Source: an uncultured Chthonomonas sp. (GTDB lineage Bacteria > Armatimonadota > Chthonomonadetes > Chthonomonadales > Chthonomonadaceae). From it: a DNA stretch of 42,730 bases. Made by a program: the position numbers and the translations under genes. The stretch lies in assembly GCA_903919615.1 (NCBI GenBank), contig CAIXIX010000398.1, positions 1-42,730 of the forward strand. Direction: 5' to 3'. Under the pieces are notes generated by a model. It did not search any database, was not told the origin of the DNA, and was given only the letters and a program-made list of their open reading frames with translations. Below, one piece after another: positions 1 to 7,540 of the stretch (its first letter is position 1; each line of letters starts with the position of its first letter).

Positions 1-543
1 CACTATAAGACCGCAACAATCCGATGGCCTAAAGGTGATGCTGTAATTAATGCGCGTTGCCTTAGTACCGTTTGAACCGTCGTTAAACGCACTGTTTGTC
101 CCTGCGCGGCACGCATACTCCCATTCAGCCTCGGAGGGCAGCCGTGCGTAAAGGCCAGGAACCAGAACATTCAATCTCTGGCAATACTTCACGCAATCGT
201 GCCAGCTTACCTGCTCCACGGGCCGATCATCCCCCTTAAATTCGCTGGGGTTTTCCTGCATCATTGCCCGCCACTGCGCCTGAGTGCAGGCACTCTCGCC
301 CATCCAGAAGCCACGTGTGATGGTAACGCTATGAAGCGTTTCGTCATCGTATCGTCCGCTCTCAGTTTCCGGCGAGCCCATCTGGAACTGGCCCGATGGA
401 ATCCAGCGAAACTTGAAGAGCACGTCATTGTGATAAAGCTCTGCAACCAGCCCGAATTGATCCCAACGCCAGCCGCTTGCCCAGCTCGGAGGGAATTCTG
501 ATGGTGGGATGTAGTTGCGAGGCAGCGAGATGAGTTCGAGCAT
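1..543 (-). CDS. FGE/SUMF1-fold protein, second candidate DGR target (C-terminus beyond window)
   Basis: The frame is open from an ATG at 543 down to base 1, so the C-terminal half lies outside the window. After a short leader it shows the FGE-sulfatase/SUMF1 fold: FKFRWIPSGQFQMGS, VTITRGFWMGE, KGDDRPVEQVSW and LPSEAEWEYACRAGT. It is closely similar to residues about 610-757 of the large vWA/FGE protein at 2377-5097, including the leader pattern P-W-x-FG-x-EL ahead of the domain. Similarity is lost after FNDGSN, in the last 65 or so bases of the window. It is a stand-alone FGE domain without the long N-terminal part. It lies directly downstream of the template repeat, so it may be a second variable protein. 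No variable repeat can be seen because the C-terminus is cut. Substrate-modifying activity is not implied, because such domains serve as lectin-like binding folds in DGR targets. Confidence 0.8.
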   Translation of the reverse strand, partial: MLELISLPRNYIPPSEFPPSWASGWRWDQFGLVAELYHNDVLFKFRWIPSGQFQMGSPETESGRYDDETLHSVTITRGFWMGESACTQAQWRAMMQENPSEFKGDDRPVEQVSWHDCVKYCQRLNVLVPGLYARLPSEAEWEYACRAGTNSAFNDGSNGTKATRINYSITFRPSDCCGLIV

Positions 544-714
544 GTTGTATAGGTTTCGTAAGTGGATGGATCAGGTTACCGGCTCCGCGCAGGTTCGAAC
601 TGCACTCAATTGCACCGCTCGCGGCGCATCTAATCGTACGGCCTACTAGGGCACGGAGCCGTGTTGCTGCACGCGGAGAGTTTCCGCGCCGCGGTGGTCT
701 GGTCAACGGCCATT

Positions 715-735
715 CCATTGCGCATCGCGCATTGG
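715..735 (-). other. Imperfect inverted repeat beside the template repeat
   Basis: CCATTGCGC, a three-base loop ATC, and GCGCATTGG form a 9-bp stem with one mismatch. It ends 8 bases before the template repeat edge at 744, on the 3' side of the repeat in the coding direction. It may structure the template RNA, which is an inference. The rest of 544-743 shows no gene. Confidence 0.4.
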
Positions 736-743
736 CCGGTGAG

Positions 744-864
744 CGGTGAGCAGGCGGAAGCCGTTGTTCCTGTTGCGCTTAGACGGCTCGTTCCTGTTGC
801 GGTACGCGGAACGGCAGTTCCTGGCGTTGTTGTTCCAGCTGCCGCCGCGGAGCACGCGGTCTGC
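744..864 (-). repeat. DGR template repeat (TR)
   Basis: This 121-bp sequence is the near copy of 2496-2616, the end of the large FGE protein gene. In the coding (minus) direction it reads RVLRGGSWNNNARNCRSAY..., rich in AAC codons, the usual design of a DGR template. The two copies differ at 20 positions. Nineteen lie at one of the 29 adenines of the minus-strand template. Only one of the other 92 positions differs: 814 against 2566, a C-to-G change that turns a Cys codon into Trp. The repeat is in the noncoding gap between the reverse transcriptase stop (904) and the second FGE gene start (543). A 7-base tandem, CTCACCG twice, sits at its 3' end. The template transcript is presumably made as read-through of the operon. 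Confidence 0.95.
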
Positions 865-903
865 TCGTTAGACCTCCGACTTACGTTTATTGTGCCGCAT
901 CCA

Positions 904-1908
904 TCAGGCATAATCGAGCAGCCTGCTAAGAGTCCTTCGACGCCATGCGAAGCTGCTGGCGAATTCGGCGTGCGCCGCGAGAGCATTCGCGCGGCACTGG
1001 AGCTCCGCTTCGCACGTTTTGCCGCTCTTGAAATCCTCTTGCAGGGCAGCGAGCCGGGCGACGTACCTGGTCCGCGCTGCCCGAGACAGCAATACCTTGT
1101 CCGGCAAAATCGAATAGCCCAGAAAATCCATTCCGTCATCAACGCGCCGTGGCCCCGGCAGAGACTTAACCTCCAATTTCAGACGCTCAGCCAGGAAGCT
1201 TCGGACGTCGTCCTGCCAGACGGCAAGCTGGTCGGGATCGGGGTGCCACAGCACAAAGTCATCCATAAATCGAACGTATTTCCTGCAGCGCAGACGGGAC
1301 TTAACGAAATGATCCAATGAGTCGAGGTAATAATTTGCAAAATACTGGCTCGTTAGCGCGCCTATTGGTATGCCCCTGCCTGGCGCAGTGGAGTAAGCGC
1401 TCACGATTTTGCCGAGAAGCCGCAGCAGCGCTGCGTCTTTGAACAGTCGGGTGAACCCCGCCACGAGAGTTTCGTGGTCCACGGTGTCGAAAAACCGGCG
1501 GACGTCCAGCTTTAGGCGCCACTCGCCGGAGGTTGAGAAACCTCTGGCGCGTTTCAGGGCAGCGTGGTTACCCTTTCCGATCCTGCATGCATAGCTATCC
1601 GAAGTTGCTCCGCGCTCAAAATACGGTCCGCAAACATTGATAATGGCATGGTGCAGAACGCGATCGCGGAAGCAAGCGGCATGAATCACCCTCGGCTTCG
1701 GATCCCGAATGCTGAAACGACTGAATCGTCCCAGAACGTAGCTATCTGCCAAAAGTTCACGAGACATCGCCGCAAGCTCTGCGTCTAGACGGGACGCGAA
1801 AGCCATTACCGCAGGCGTTTCACGCTTACCGCGCGACGCCCTCCAGAAGGCGTTTGATAGATTCGCGCGATCCGCAATCTGGGGCAATAGGAATCCTACT
1901 CGCTTCAA
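904..1908 (-). CDS. DGR-type reverse transcriptase
   Basis: This 334-residue protein copies the template repeat RNA into cDNA with errors at adenines, in the role established for DGR reverse transcriptases. Visible motifs are the N-terminal DGR signature IRDPKPRVIHAACFRDRVLHH (about 67-87), DSYACRIGKGNHAA (104-117), motif 3 KLDVRRFFDTVDH (133-145), motif 4 GIPIGALTSQYFAN (179-192), catalytic YVRFMDDF (211-218) and FLGY (262-265). The SQ pair in motif 4 is typical of DGR enzymes, where group II intron enzymes have SP. The start is a TTG at 1908. It overlaps the TGA of the HRDC reading frame (TTGA), which implies translational coupling. It is close to full length for the family and has no maturase or endonuclease domain. 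The template repeat follows it. Confidence 0.95.
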   Translation of the reverse strand: MKRVGFLLPQIADRANLSNAFWRASRGKRETPAVMAFASRLDAELAAMSRELLADSYVLGRFSRFSIRDPKPRVIHAACFRDRVLHHAIINVCGPYFERGATSDSYACRIGKGNHAALKRARGFSTSGEWRLKLDVRRFFDTVDHETLVAGFTRLFKDAALLRLLGKIVSAYSTAPGRGIPIGALTSQYFANYYLDSLDHFVKSRLRCRKYVRFMDDFVLWHPDPDQLAVWQDDVRSFLAERLKLEVKSLPGPRRVDDGMDFLGYSILPDKVLLSRAARTRYVARLAALQEDFKSGKTCEAELQCRANALAAHAEFASSFAWRRRTLSRLLDYA

Positions 1909-2377
1909 GTGCTGCCTCCCTCAGCGACTGAGGACGAACAGTCGCGGATGCACTGCAAGAGCCGCGCACCGTATTTGCGTGCGCGTGCCTCGCCGAGGCC
2001 GCTGATAGCCAGCAGGTCGGCAACAGTCGAACACCTGCGCTCGGCGATAACTGCAAGCTGTTCATTTGTAACAATGACGTAGGGCGGCGTTCCGTCTTCA
2101 GCGGAAATCTCCTTCGCACATCGCGCAGTCGCGAGAATATGCGAAATGTTGCTTCATCCAGAATCTCACGGTAGTCAACGCCACGGGATTTACGTGATGA
2201 AGCGGATGCGGATCCGTCTCCATCAATAAATTCAACACAAATTGCCCATCCGGGATTTGGCGCGGAGCAAAAGTGCTTCTCTACGGCAACTACTCGATGA
2301 GACCGAACTGCATCATTCAGCCGCGCGGCCTCGTCTTCACTGTTGAGGGCAGATATCCAGAAAAATAAGAACGGCAT
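1905..2377 (-). pseudogene. HRDC-domain DGR accessory gene with a frameshift
   Basis: The gene begins at ATG 2377, overlapping the TAA of the upstream FGE gene by one base. Frame 0 gives a plausible N-terminal half through VDYREILDEATFRIFSRLRDVR. The HRDC domain then continues in the -1 frame: KEISAEDGTPPYVIV, NEQLAVIAERRC, TVADLLAISGLGEARARKY and ARLLQCIRD, ending at TGA 1905-1907. The switch falls near 2110-2125. The -1 frame is closed upstream by a stop at 2154-2156, so no single frame covers the gene. Frame 0 runs on to 1826 as nonsense that overlaps the reverse transcriptase. HRDC proteins are a known alternative to Avd as DGR accessory factors. The shift may be a mutation, a sequencing error or programmed. 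No classical slippery heptamer is visible, though an AAGGAG lies at the site. Confidence 0.8.
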
Positions 2378-5097
2378 TACCGTTTGCGCTTTCGATCCGC
2401 CGTCGCACGCTTTGCGCCATCAGCCGCCTCATCCTTCGGCGCGCGCTCCGCGCTGGCTGTGGCGCTTCGCTGCCACTCCGCCTCCGGCGGTTGACCGGTG
2501 AGCAGGCGGAAGCCGAGGTCCCCGAAGCGCTCAGACGGCTCGAACCCGCGGCGGAACGCGGAACGCCAGAACCCGGCGAAGTAGTTCCAGCTGCCGCCGC
2601 GGAGCACGCGGTCTGCCTCGGCGTTGCCGATTTCGCACGGATCGAGGACCCCAGCAGTTGTCAGCGCTGTAAACGCATCGTAACACCACTCATATACATT
2701 GCCGTGCATGTCGTACAATCCCCACGCGTTCGCCTTGAGCTGTTTCACCGGATGCGTTTCGCGGCCGCTGTTCACGTCGTACCAACCCAGTCCTTCGAGC
2801 GCAGGATCTTTGCCGTAAGGTTCTGTACAGTTCGAACCATCGTTGAAGGCGGACGATGTCCCTGCCCTGCAGGCGTATTCCCATTCGGCCTCAGAGGGAA
2901 GGCGCGCGTGAAGATCGGGATAAAGCTGGTTCAGACGCCGGCAAAACTGAACGCAATCCTGCCAACTAACCTGTTCCACGGGCCGGTCGTCCCCCTTGAA
3001 CAGACTGGGCATCTTTCGCATAACCGCGTACCACTGCGCCTGGGTGCAGGCTGTTTCGCCCATCCAGAAGCCGCGCGTGATGGTAACGTTGTGATGTGGC
3101 TCGTCATCCCATCGTCCATTTTCGTCTTCCCGTGAGCCCATCTGGAACTGGCCCGGTGAAATCCAGCGGAAACGGAAAAGTACTTTGTTAACAACCAACT
3201 CCAGATAGTCGCCAAACATGTCGCCGCCGGCGGCAGTCGCCCAGGGCGGTATAGACCAGGGTTCGAAATTGGTGATGCCGGTCTGCGTCGTAATCTGGAC
3301 AACTCTGGGATCTTGAAGCGGAACCGTCGCGGGCAGCCGCTCGCGGCTGATTGCGACGACGCGATGGCAGACTTCGCCCGTATCGCGTGTTTCCGATATT
3401 GTTACCGTTGGTACCTGTACATTCGTTGTTAACGAGACCAGGCGCGGCGACTTTCGTTCACTTTCCGAACCGACATCGCCGATGCGCACCCGGCTCGCCC
3501 TGATATCGATTCGGGCCTCCGGCGGCGTCTCTTTCGTAATCTGCGCCAGCCGTTCTCCGATGCGTGTGACAACCGCCGGGTCAACACCAGCAGGCGGCGC
3601 GCCATCCAGCGTGCCCTCGAGGACGAACTTCGACAATGCCCAGGCTGCCGACACGTCTGCGTCAGAGCGCGCAGCCTCGGATGCGCGCTCAACGCTCTTG
3701 TCAAGCCAGAATGCCAGGTCTGTGGCGTAGGCGCCGCGCCGATCGGTTGCAATGGCCTGCTCCAGCGTTTCGCGCAGTCTGCGTCGGTTCACCTCTGCCG
3801 AGGTGATCTCAGGGCGTTCCTGATCACCTGATGTAACATCTTCAAATGCGCCGCCTTCAACCAGATTGAGAGTTTCCTCCAGCCTGAAAGCGATCGAGTA
3901 TCCGGCGTGCTGTGTTTTGATTGCCTCCGCGATGGCGCGCTTCGTTTCGGGCGGCAGGGCCTTGAACTGCAACATGTACTCCTGCCGCTTATGCGGCAAC
4001 AGCGCGAACACGGACCCGGCCCGCGCCACATCTGCGCAAAAACGGGCGTCGTACTCGGAGCCAACATCCAGCACTTCTGGGCCCGGTGCGAGTCGGGCGG
4101 CACGGAGAAGGTAAGGCTCTATGCTAAGAGCCGGGGCCAGGCGTGATAGCAGATTGGCTGCGTTCTCATTGTTGCGATCCACCAACAGCGTAGCATCTTC
4201 AACCTGCGCTCTCTGCCCGCGGGCCGAAGCGGGCAGACGCTCAAATTTATCCCAGCAGATCGTGCGAAGTGTTCTTGCCAGCGCACCATCCCATCTATCT
4301 CTTGGGCATGGCATCAACACGGTGAGCGCGCGACTGCCAGAGCGGTTCCGGGCTGCAAAACGCTGCCAGGCCGCGATTACATGGATATCGCCATCCAGAC
4401 ACCCCATATCGGTGATAGCCAGTGTGGGCACATCTGGTGCAATGCGCTTCGCAGGCACATCGGGAGTTCCGCCCGAAATCGGATGACTCTTACAGCGATC
4501 CCGTCCTATTTGCCGTTGCAGGCGCACCTGCAGCGCTTCCACGTCTTGCGAGAAACCGGCCATATTGGGTCTACCGTCCACAAGCAGTTGAATCTCGGTG
4601 GGCCATGCTGCGCAGTGTTTACGTGGGATGTACTTTACTGGTGACAGACGGCAGACCGCCCTGAGATAGCGGGATTCATCCACACGTGAGCCTGAGCGCG
4701 AATGGCCAAATGCGCGGCGCAGATATGGCAGCAGACGCGAATATGGCATCAGCGCCGGCGGTGAGGGCGGTACATGACCATAGTTCACAGCAAGATCGGC
4801 CGGCGTAAACACCTCGACCGGTGGCTCGCGCAGTTCCTCCAACTTCTCGAAATGAGTGGCTCTCAGGTACTTTAGCTTTGATGGCGCTGGAGATAACGGC
4901 TGCACTAGCAAGGGCTGTGGAGTCTCGTTCGCGTTCATCGCGATATCAGGCAGCCCAATCGACAGTTCCGGTTCCGCTGCTATCTGGACGGCCTCACGAA
5001 ACCCGCAGAGGCGCGCGACCGCAGGGCAGTCGGCATCCTCGGCCTTCGCGCAGGCGCGCGCCATGTCGGCCCGGCTGATCGCGGCGCGCCGATTCAC
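2377..5097 (-). CDS. vWA-like/FGE-fold variable protein, DGR target
   Basis: This 906-residue protein starts at GTG 5097, overlapping the MoxR stop by four bases (GTGA). Residues about 165-270 resemble a von Willebrand A domain: TEIQLLVDGRPNM where the DxSxS metal site would be, then LAITDMGCLDGD and RALTVLMPCPRD. The metal-site serines are absent, so it is a degenerate copy. Residues about 280-600 form an unrecognised linker region. Residues about 635-868 are an FGE-sulfatase/C-type-lectin fold: FRFRWISPGQFQMGS, LPSEAEWEYACRAGT, AWGLYDMHGNVYEWC, VLRGGSWNYF and GFRLL. No catalytic Cys pair is present, so binding is more likely than catalysis. Residues 828-868 are the variable repeat. A Lys/Arg/Ala-rich tail (869-906) follows. 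The neighbours suggest it is the recognition part of an NTP-dependent conflict system. That function is inferred. Confidence 0.85.
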   Translation of the reverse strand: MNRRAAISRADMARACAKAEDADCPAVARLCGFREAVQIAAEPELSIGLPDIAMNANETPQPLLVQPLSPAPSKLKYLRATHFEKLEELREPPVEVFTPADLAVNYGHVPPSPPALMPYSRLLPYLRRAFGHSRSGSRVDESRYLRAVCRLSPVKYIPRKHCAAWPTEIQLLVDGRPNMAGFSQDVEALQVRLQRQIGRDRCKSHPISGGTPDVPAKRIAPDVPTLAITDMGCLDGDIHVIAAWQRFAARNRSGSRALTVLMPCPRDRWDGALARTLRTICWDKFERLPASARGQRAQVEDATLLVDRNNENAANLLSRLAPALSIEPYLLRAARLAPGPEVLDVGSEYDARFCADVARAGSVFALLPHKRQEYMLQFKALPPETKRAIAEAIKTQHAGYSIAFRLEETLNLVEGGAFEDVTSGDQERPEITSAEVNRRRLRETLEQAIATDRRGAYATDLAFWLDKSVERASEAARSDADVSAAWALSKFVLEGTLDGAPPAGVDPAVVTRIGERLAQITKETPPEARIDIRASRVRIGDVGSESERKSPRLVSLTTNVQVPTVTISETRDTGEVCHRVVAISRERLPATVPLQDPRVVQITTQTGITNFEPWSIPPWATAAGGDMFGDYLELVVNKVLFRFRWISPGQFQMGSREDENGRWDDEPHHNVTITRGFWMGETACTQAQWYAVMRKMPSLFKGDDRPVEQVSWQDCVQFCRRLNQLYPDLHARLPSEAEWEYACRAGTSSAFNDGSNCTEPYGKDPALEGLGWYDVNSGRETHPVKQLKANAWGLYDMHGNVYEWCYDAFTALTTAGVLDPCEIGNAEADRVLRGGSWNYFAGFWRSAFRRGFEPSERFGDLGFRLLTGQPPEAEWQRSATASAERAPKDEAADGAKRATADRKRKR
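2478..2490 (-). other. Hairpin just downstream of the variable repeat
   Basis: CCGCC-TCC-GGCGG makes a 5-bp perfect stem with a three-base loop. It lies 5 bases beyond the 3' end of the variable repeat in the coding direction. Hairpins or cruciforms at this place are known to promote DGR retrohoming in phage systems. This stem is shorter than the described ones, and the sequence is also coding (residues about 870-874). Confidence 0.45.
2496..2616 (-). repeat. DGR variable repeat (VR)
   Basis: This 121-bp segment encodes residues 828-868 of the FGE protein and matches the template at 744-864. The first 20 and last 30 or so plus-strand bases are identical. The 19 adenine-site differences are clustered in the middle. 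They convert template Asn codons (AAC) to Tyr, Phe, Arg, Asp and Leu, and Arg and Lys codons to Gly and Glu. The invariant 3' coding end, GGCTTCCGCCTGCTCACCG, is the likely initiation-of-mutagenic-homing site. The varied residues fall after GGSWN, the position known for ligand contacts in lectin-fold DGR targets. Confidence 0.95.
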
Positions 5098-6104
5098 GCC
5101 ACATCCCCTTCCGGGTTCTTACGCAGAGCGAACTTACCGATTCGGTCCAGCAGGTTGCGCTGCGCCGCTGCATCAGACGGGCAAAGATCTGCGAGTGCCG
5201 TTAGCAGATCCAGATACTCCGCACAGCCCGGCCGGACGAGGCCATACTGCTTTGCATCTTCCCTGTCGCGCAGGAGCTGTTCCGCTGCTGCCAGGTAGGT
5301 GTTTTCTGCGATATCTCCGTTGGGGAAATGGACTTTACCGCGCTGCTTCAGATACTCCAGTTGCGCATCCCTGCCGGGCGGCAGACTCATCTGGTAGACG
5401 AGGCAGCGCCTCAGGAAGGCCGCCGGCAGTTCCCGCTCTTCGTTGGTGGTGATGATCACCAGTGGACGCGGCGCACCTTTCTGCAGCGCCACGCTCTCCT
5501 GGGTGTAGGGCACATAGAATCCCAGATTACCCAGGCTCTCCAGCAGGCTGTTTGGCACATCGGTATCTGCCTTGTCGATCTCGTCGATGAGGACCACGCA
5601 GCCGGCCTTTTCCCTGTCCCAATCGACTGGAGATTTCGGAGGCGGCGCCGAGCCCCGGCATGCTCCCGATTGCTTCAGCGCAGATTCCCAGTTAAACGCC
5701 CACCAGAGGCAGCCCGGCCGAACGTAAAGCTTTTCGGCAAGCTGCGACTCGATGTTTGCGGCACGATTCTCATGCTCTCTCATCGAGCCCATCAGCTGCG
5801 CCTGCGCGAGGCGCGAGACCGCGTCAAAGGTGTAGAGAAGGTCCTCCGATTCAGCGCGAGCGTTAATGACGTGCGTTATTAACGGCGCTCTTAGAAACTC
5901 CGCCGCCGCGCGGGCGATCTGGCTTTTCCCAATCCCCGGTTCGCCTCGGATGAGCAGTGGACGCCCGGCAGCCATCGCAGTCTGAATAGCCAGCACGCTA
6001 TCTGGATCGAATTTGTGAACCGCCTCCGGCCAGGACCCGCATTGTGGAAGATCGAGAGGCTTATTAATGTCGGGCTTAAATGCTGTCTTCAAGTTATCAG
6101 TCAT
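5094..6104 (-). CDS. MoxR-type AAA+ ATPase
   Basis: A 336-residue ATPase. It has Walker A GEPGIGKS (about 54-61), Walker B VVLIDEIDKAD (170-180), sensor-1 ITTN (218-221) and a following arginine pair, LRR (231-233), in the order of MoxR/RavA-like AAA+ proteins. These act as chaperone-like NTPases, usually with vWA partners. Its ATG (6104) overlaps the stop of the DUF4062 gene as ATGA. Its own stop overlaps the GTG of the vWA-like/FGE gene. So the three proteins are translationally coupled and probably made in proportion. In conflict systems of this design the ATPase is thought to couple a sensor to an effector. That role here is inference from the neighbourhood. Confidence 0.9.
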   Translation of the reverse strand: MTDNLKTAFKPDINKPLDLPQCGSWPEAVHKFDPDSVLAIQTAMAAGRPLLIRGEPGIGKSQIARAAAEFLRAPLITHVINARAESEDLLYTFDAVSRLAQAQLMGSMREHENRAANIESQLAEKLYVRPGCLWWAFNWESALKQSGACRGSAPPPKSPVDWDREKAGCVVLIDEIDKADTDVPNSLLESLGNLGFYVPYTQESVALQKGAPRPLVIITTNEERELPAAFLRRCLVYQMSLPPGRDAQLEYLKQRGKVHFPNGDIAENTYLAAAEQLLRDREDAKQYGLVRPGCAEYLDLLTALADLCPSDAAAQRNLLDRIGKFALRKNPEGDVA

Positions 6105-7540
6105 GAAATTTTTTCCGATGCAAGGCGAGAATCAATGAGGCGGCAGATTTTCTCTAAGTGGAGCGCTACTCTGAATGCGCCTCTAAAAGCTTGTTCTTCT
6201 AGAGTCAACTTAGTCGGCCGAAGCGTCAACAGATGCTCTTGCCAATTGAATCGTTTCAGTTCGTCCAAGAGCCCAGGAAGCTTAGCGTCATTTTCGAACA
6301 AGATGTAGGTTGGGTTGTCGTCGTCCCACTCAAACTGCAGCGCTTCGCACAACAGATCATCGAGCCTCGGATTGGATGCTGAAATACGGAAGTGCGCCGC
6401 TATCGCATCTCGAAAGAACATGGCCCTGTCTATAACAGATATACCGGGCGTCGGTACTATTTGCGAGTACTCCACACTTCTCGCACCAACGAAATTGCCC
6501 CCGCGCTGCACGAGGTCAGCCGCTCGATTTAAGAGCCCCGCAACGAGAAGCTCAGCAGATCGGGCTTCAAGAAGGTCAGGAACGTCGAGATTTCCCTGGT
6601 GCAATCGCGGACGTGCAGACTCAAGCCATCCTGGCGGCATATGTAGGACCGCTACAGCATTTGCGACAACGCGGAGATCATCTAGATCCTTTAGGCCAGG
6701 TCGCCTCTCCAGCCACCTGTACATTTTAGCTAAACTAGCTGCGGCATCTTCGCCTTTAAGGCAGGTGATCAGTTCGTCTGAATCTGGATCTTTTGTTGAT
6801 GGAATATACAGCGCGGCGAGCTCGAGGCTGAGATTGGCGTTTTGGTCCAGTTTGAGCTTAAGCCCGTCAAGCACACCGCATAGGACTTCGGCTTTGGTGG
6901 CCGCTGTGGTTCTGGTTTCGCCAATGGTCGCATCGCGATTTGAATTTGCCATGTCGGTCGACTGGCCGGTTTCAGTGGAGGGGTCGCCTGGCACCGGTTG
7001 CGGCGTAGATTGCAGTGTCGCAGAAGAACCGCCTCCTGGTGGCTGTATGCTCTTCAGCAACACGGGCCGCAGGTCACTTAACCCCTGAAATTTTGCCCGT
7101 GCCAGACCTGTGTCGGTAATATATTTCCGAAATCGATTCTGTAGATTCGACTTAACGTGGGGTTGGTTGGCCGCCTGTACAGCATACGAACTATCATCAA
7201 CAAAGAGAATATAAATATCTTTTCGCGCCTTAACTGTTCCGTTAAGGCGTTGCCCGCACGCGAAGAAATACTCCCACTGTGTATATGAACGGCGAGGGTG
7301 TTCGCCACGTTCCGTTCGTGTGGGCTCTGCGCCATATGAGTGCCCAATTATCGTAACCACCACGTCGCAGCTATCCACTGCCTGTTCCAGCCTCTCCAGC
7401 AGCGTGACGCCGGGTAGCAGCGGGAAGTCTTCCTGCGTAAGAACGTGTGCATGTTCACCAAATCGCGACCTGAGGTCGCTGGCGATTTCGTTTCTAAAAT
7501 TTGGAAATTCTACTGAGACGCAGGATACAAAGATCTTCAA
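6101..7540 (-). CDS. DUF4062 (TIR-like) protein, first gene of the DGR operon
   Basis: A 479-residue protein. The N-terminal 120 residues are a DUF4062 domain, distantly TIR-like: MKIFVSCVSVEF, LTQEDFPLLPG, CDVVVTIIGHSYG, SYTQWEYFFA and DIYILFVDD. A Ser/Thr/Pro/Gly-rich linker (about 165-205) follows. The mostly helical C-terminal 270 residues I do not recognise. The start is TTG 7540, with GGAGG about 11 bases upstream. Being first in the operon with a signalling or effector-type N-terminus, it may be the effector or an adaptor. No protease, nuclease or membrane segment is recognisable. It overlaps the MoxR gene by four bases. Confidence 0.75.
   Translation of the reverse strand: MKIFVSCVSVEFPNFRNEIASDLRSRFGEHAHVLTQEDFPLLPGVTLLERLEQAVDSCDVVVTIIGHSYGAEPTRTERGEHPRRSYTQWEYFFACGQRLNGTVKARKDIYILFVDDSSYAVQAANQPHVKSNLQNRFRKYITDTGLARAKFQGLSDLRPVLLKSIQPPGGGSSATLQSTPQPVPGDPSTETGQSTDMANSNRDATIGETRTTAATKAEVLCGVLDGLKLKLDQNANLSLELAALYIPSTKDPDSDELITCLKGEDAAASLAKMYRWLERRPGLKDLDDLRVVANAVAVLHMPPGWLESARPRLHQGNLDVPDLLEARSAELLVAGLLNRAADLVQRGGNFVGARSVEYSQIVPTPGISVIDRAMFFRDAIAAHFRISASNPRLDDLLCEALQFEWDDDNPTYILFENDAKLPGLLDELKRFNWQEHLLTLRPTKLTLEEQAFRGAFRVALHLEKICRLIDSRLASEKIS

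Noticed and set aside
661-1320. 219-codon plus-strand frame over the template repeat and reverse transcriptase end
   Set aside because: It is antisense to the reverse transcriptase and the template repeat and has no family features.
1826-1904. C-terminal extension of the frame-0 HRDC reading frame
   Set aside because: The sequence after the frameshift is nonsense by composition, while the neighbouring frame carries the HRDC motifs and the coupled stop.
6315-7088. 257-codon plus-strand frame
   Set aside because: It is antisense to the DUF4062 gene, Ser/Arg-rich and without family features.
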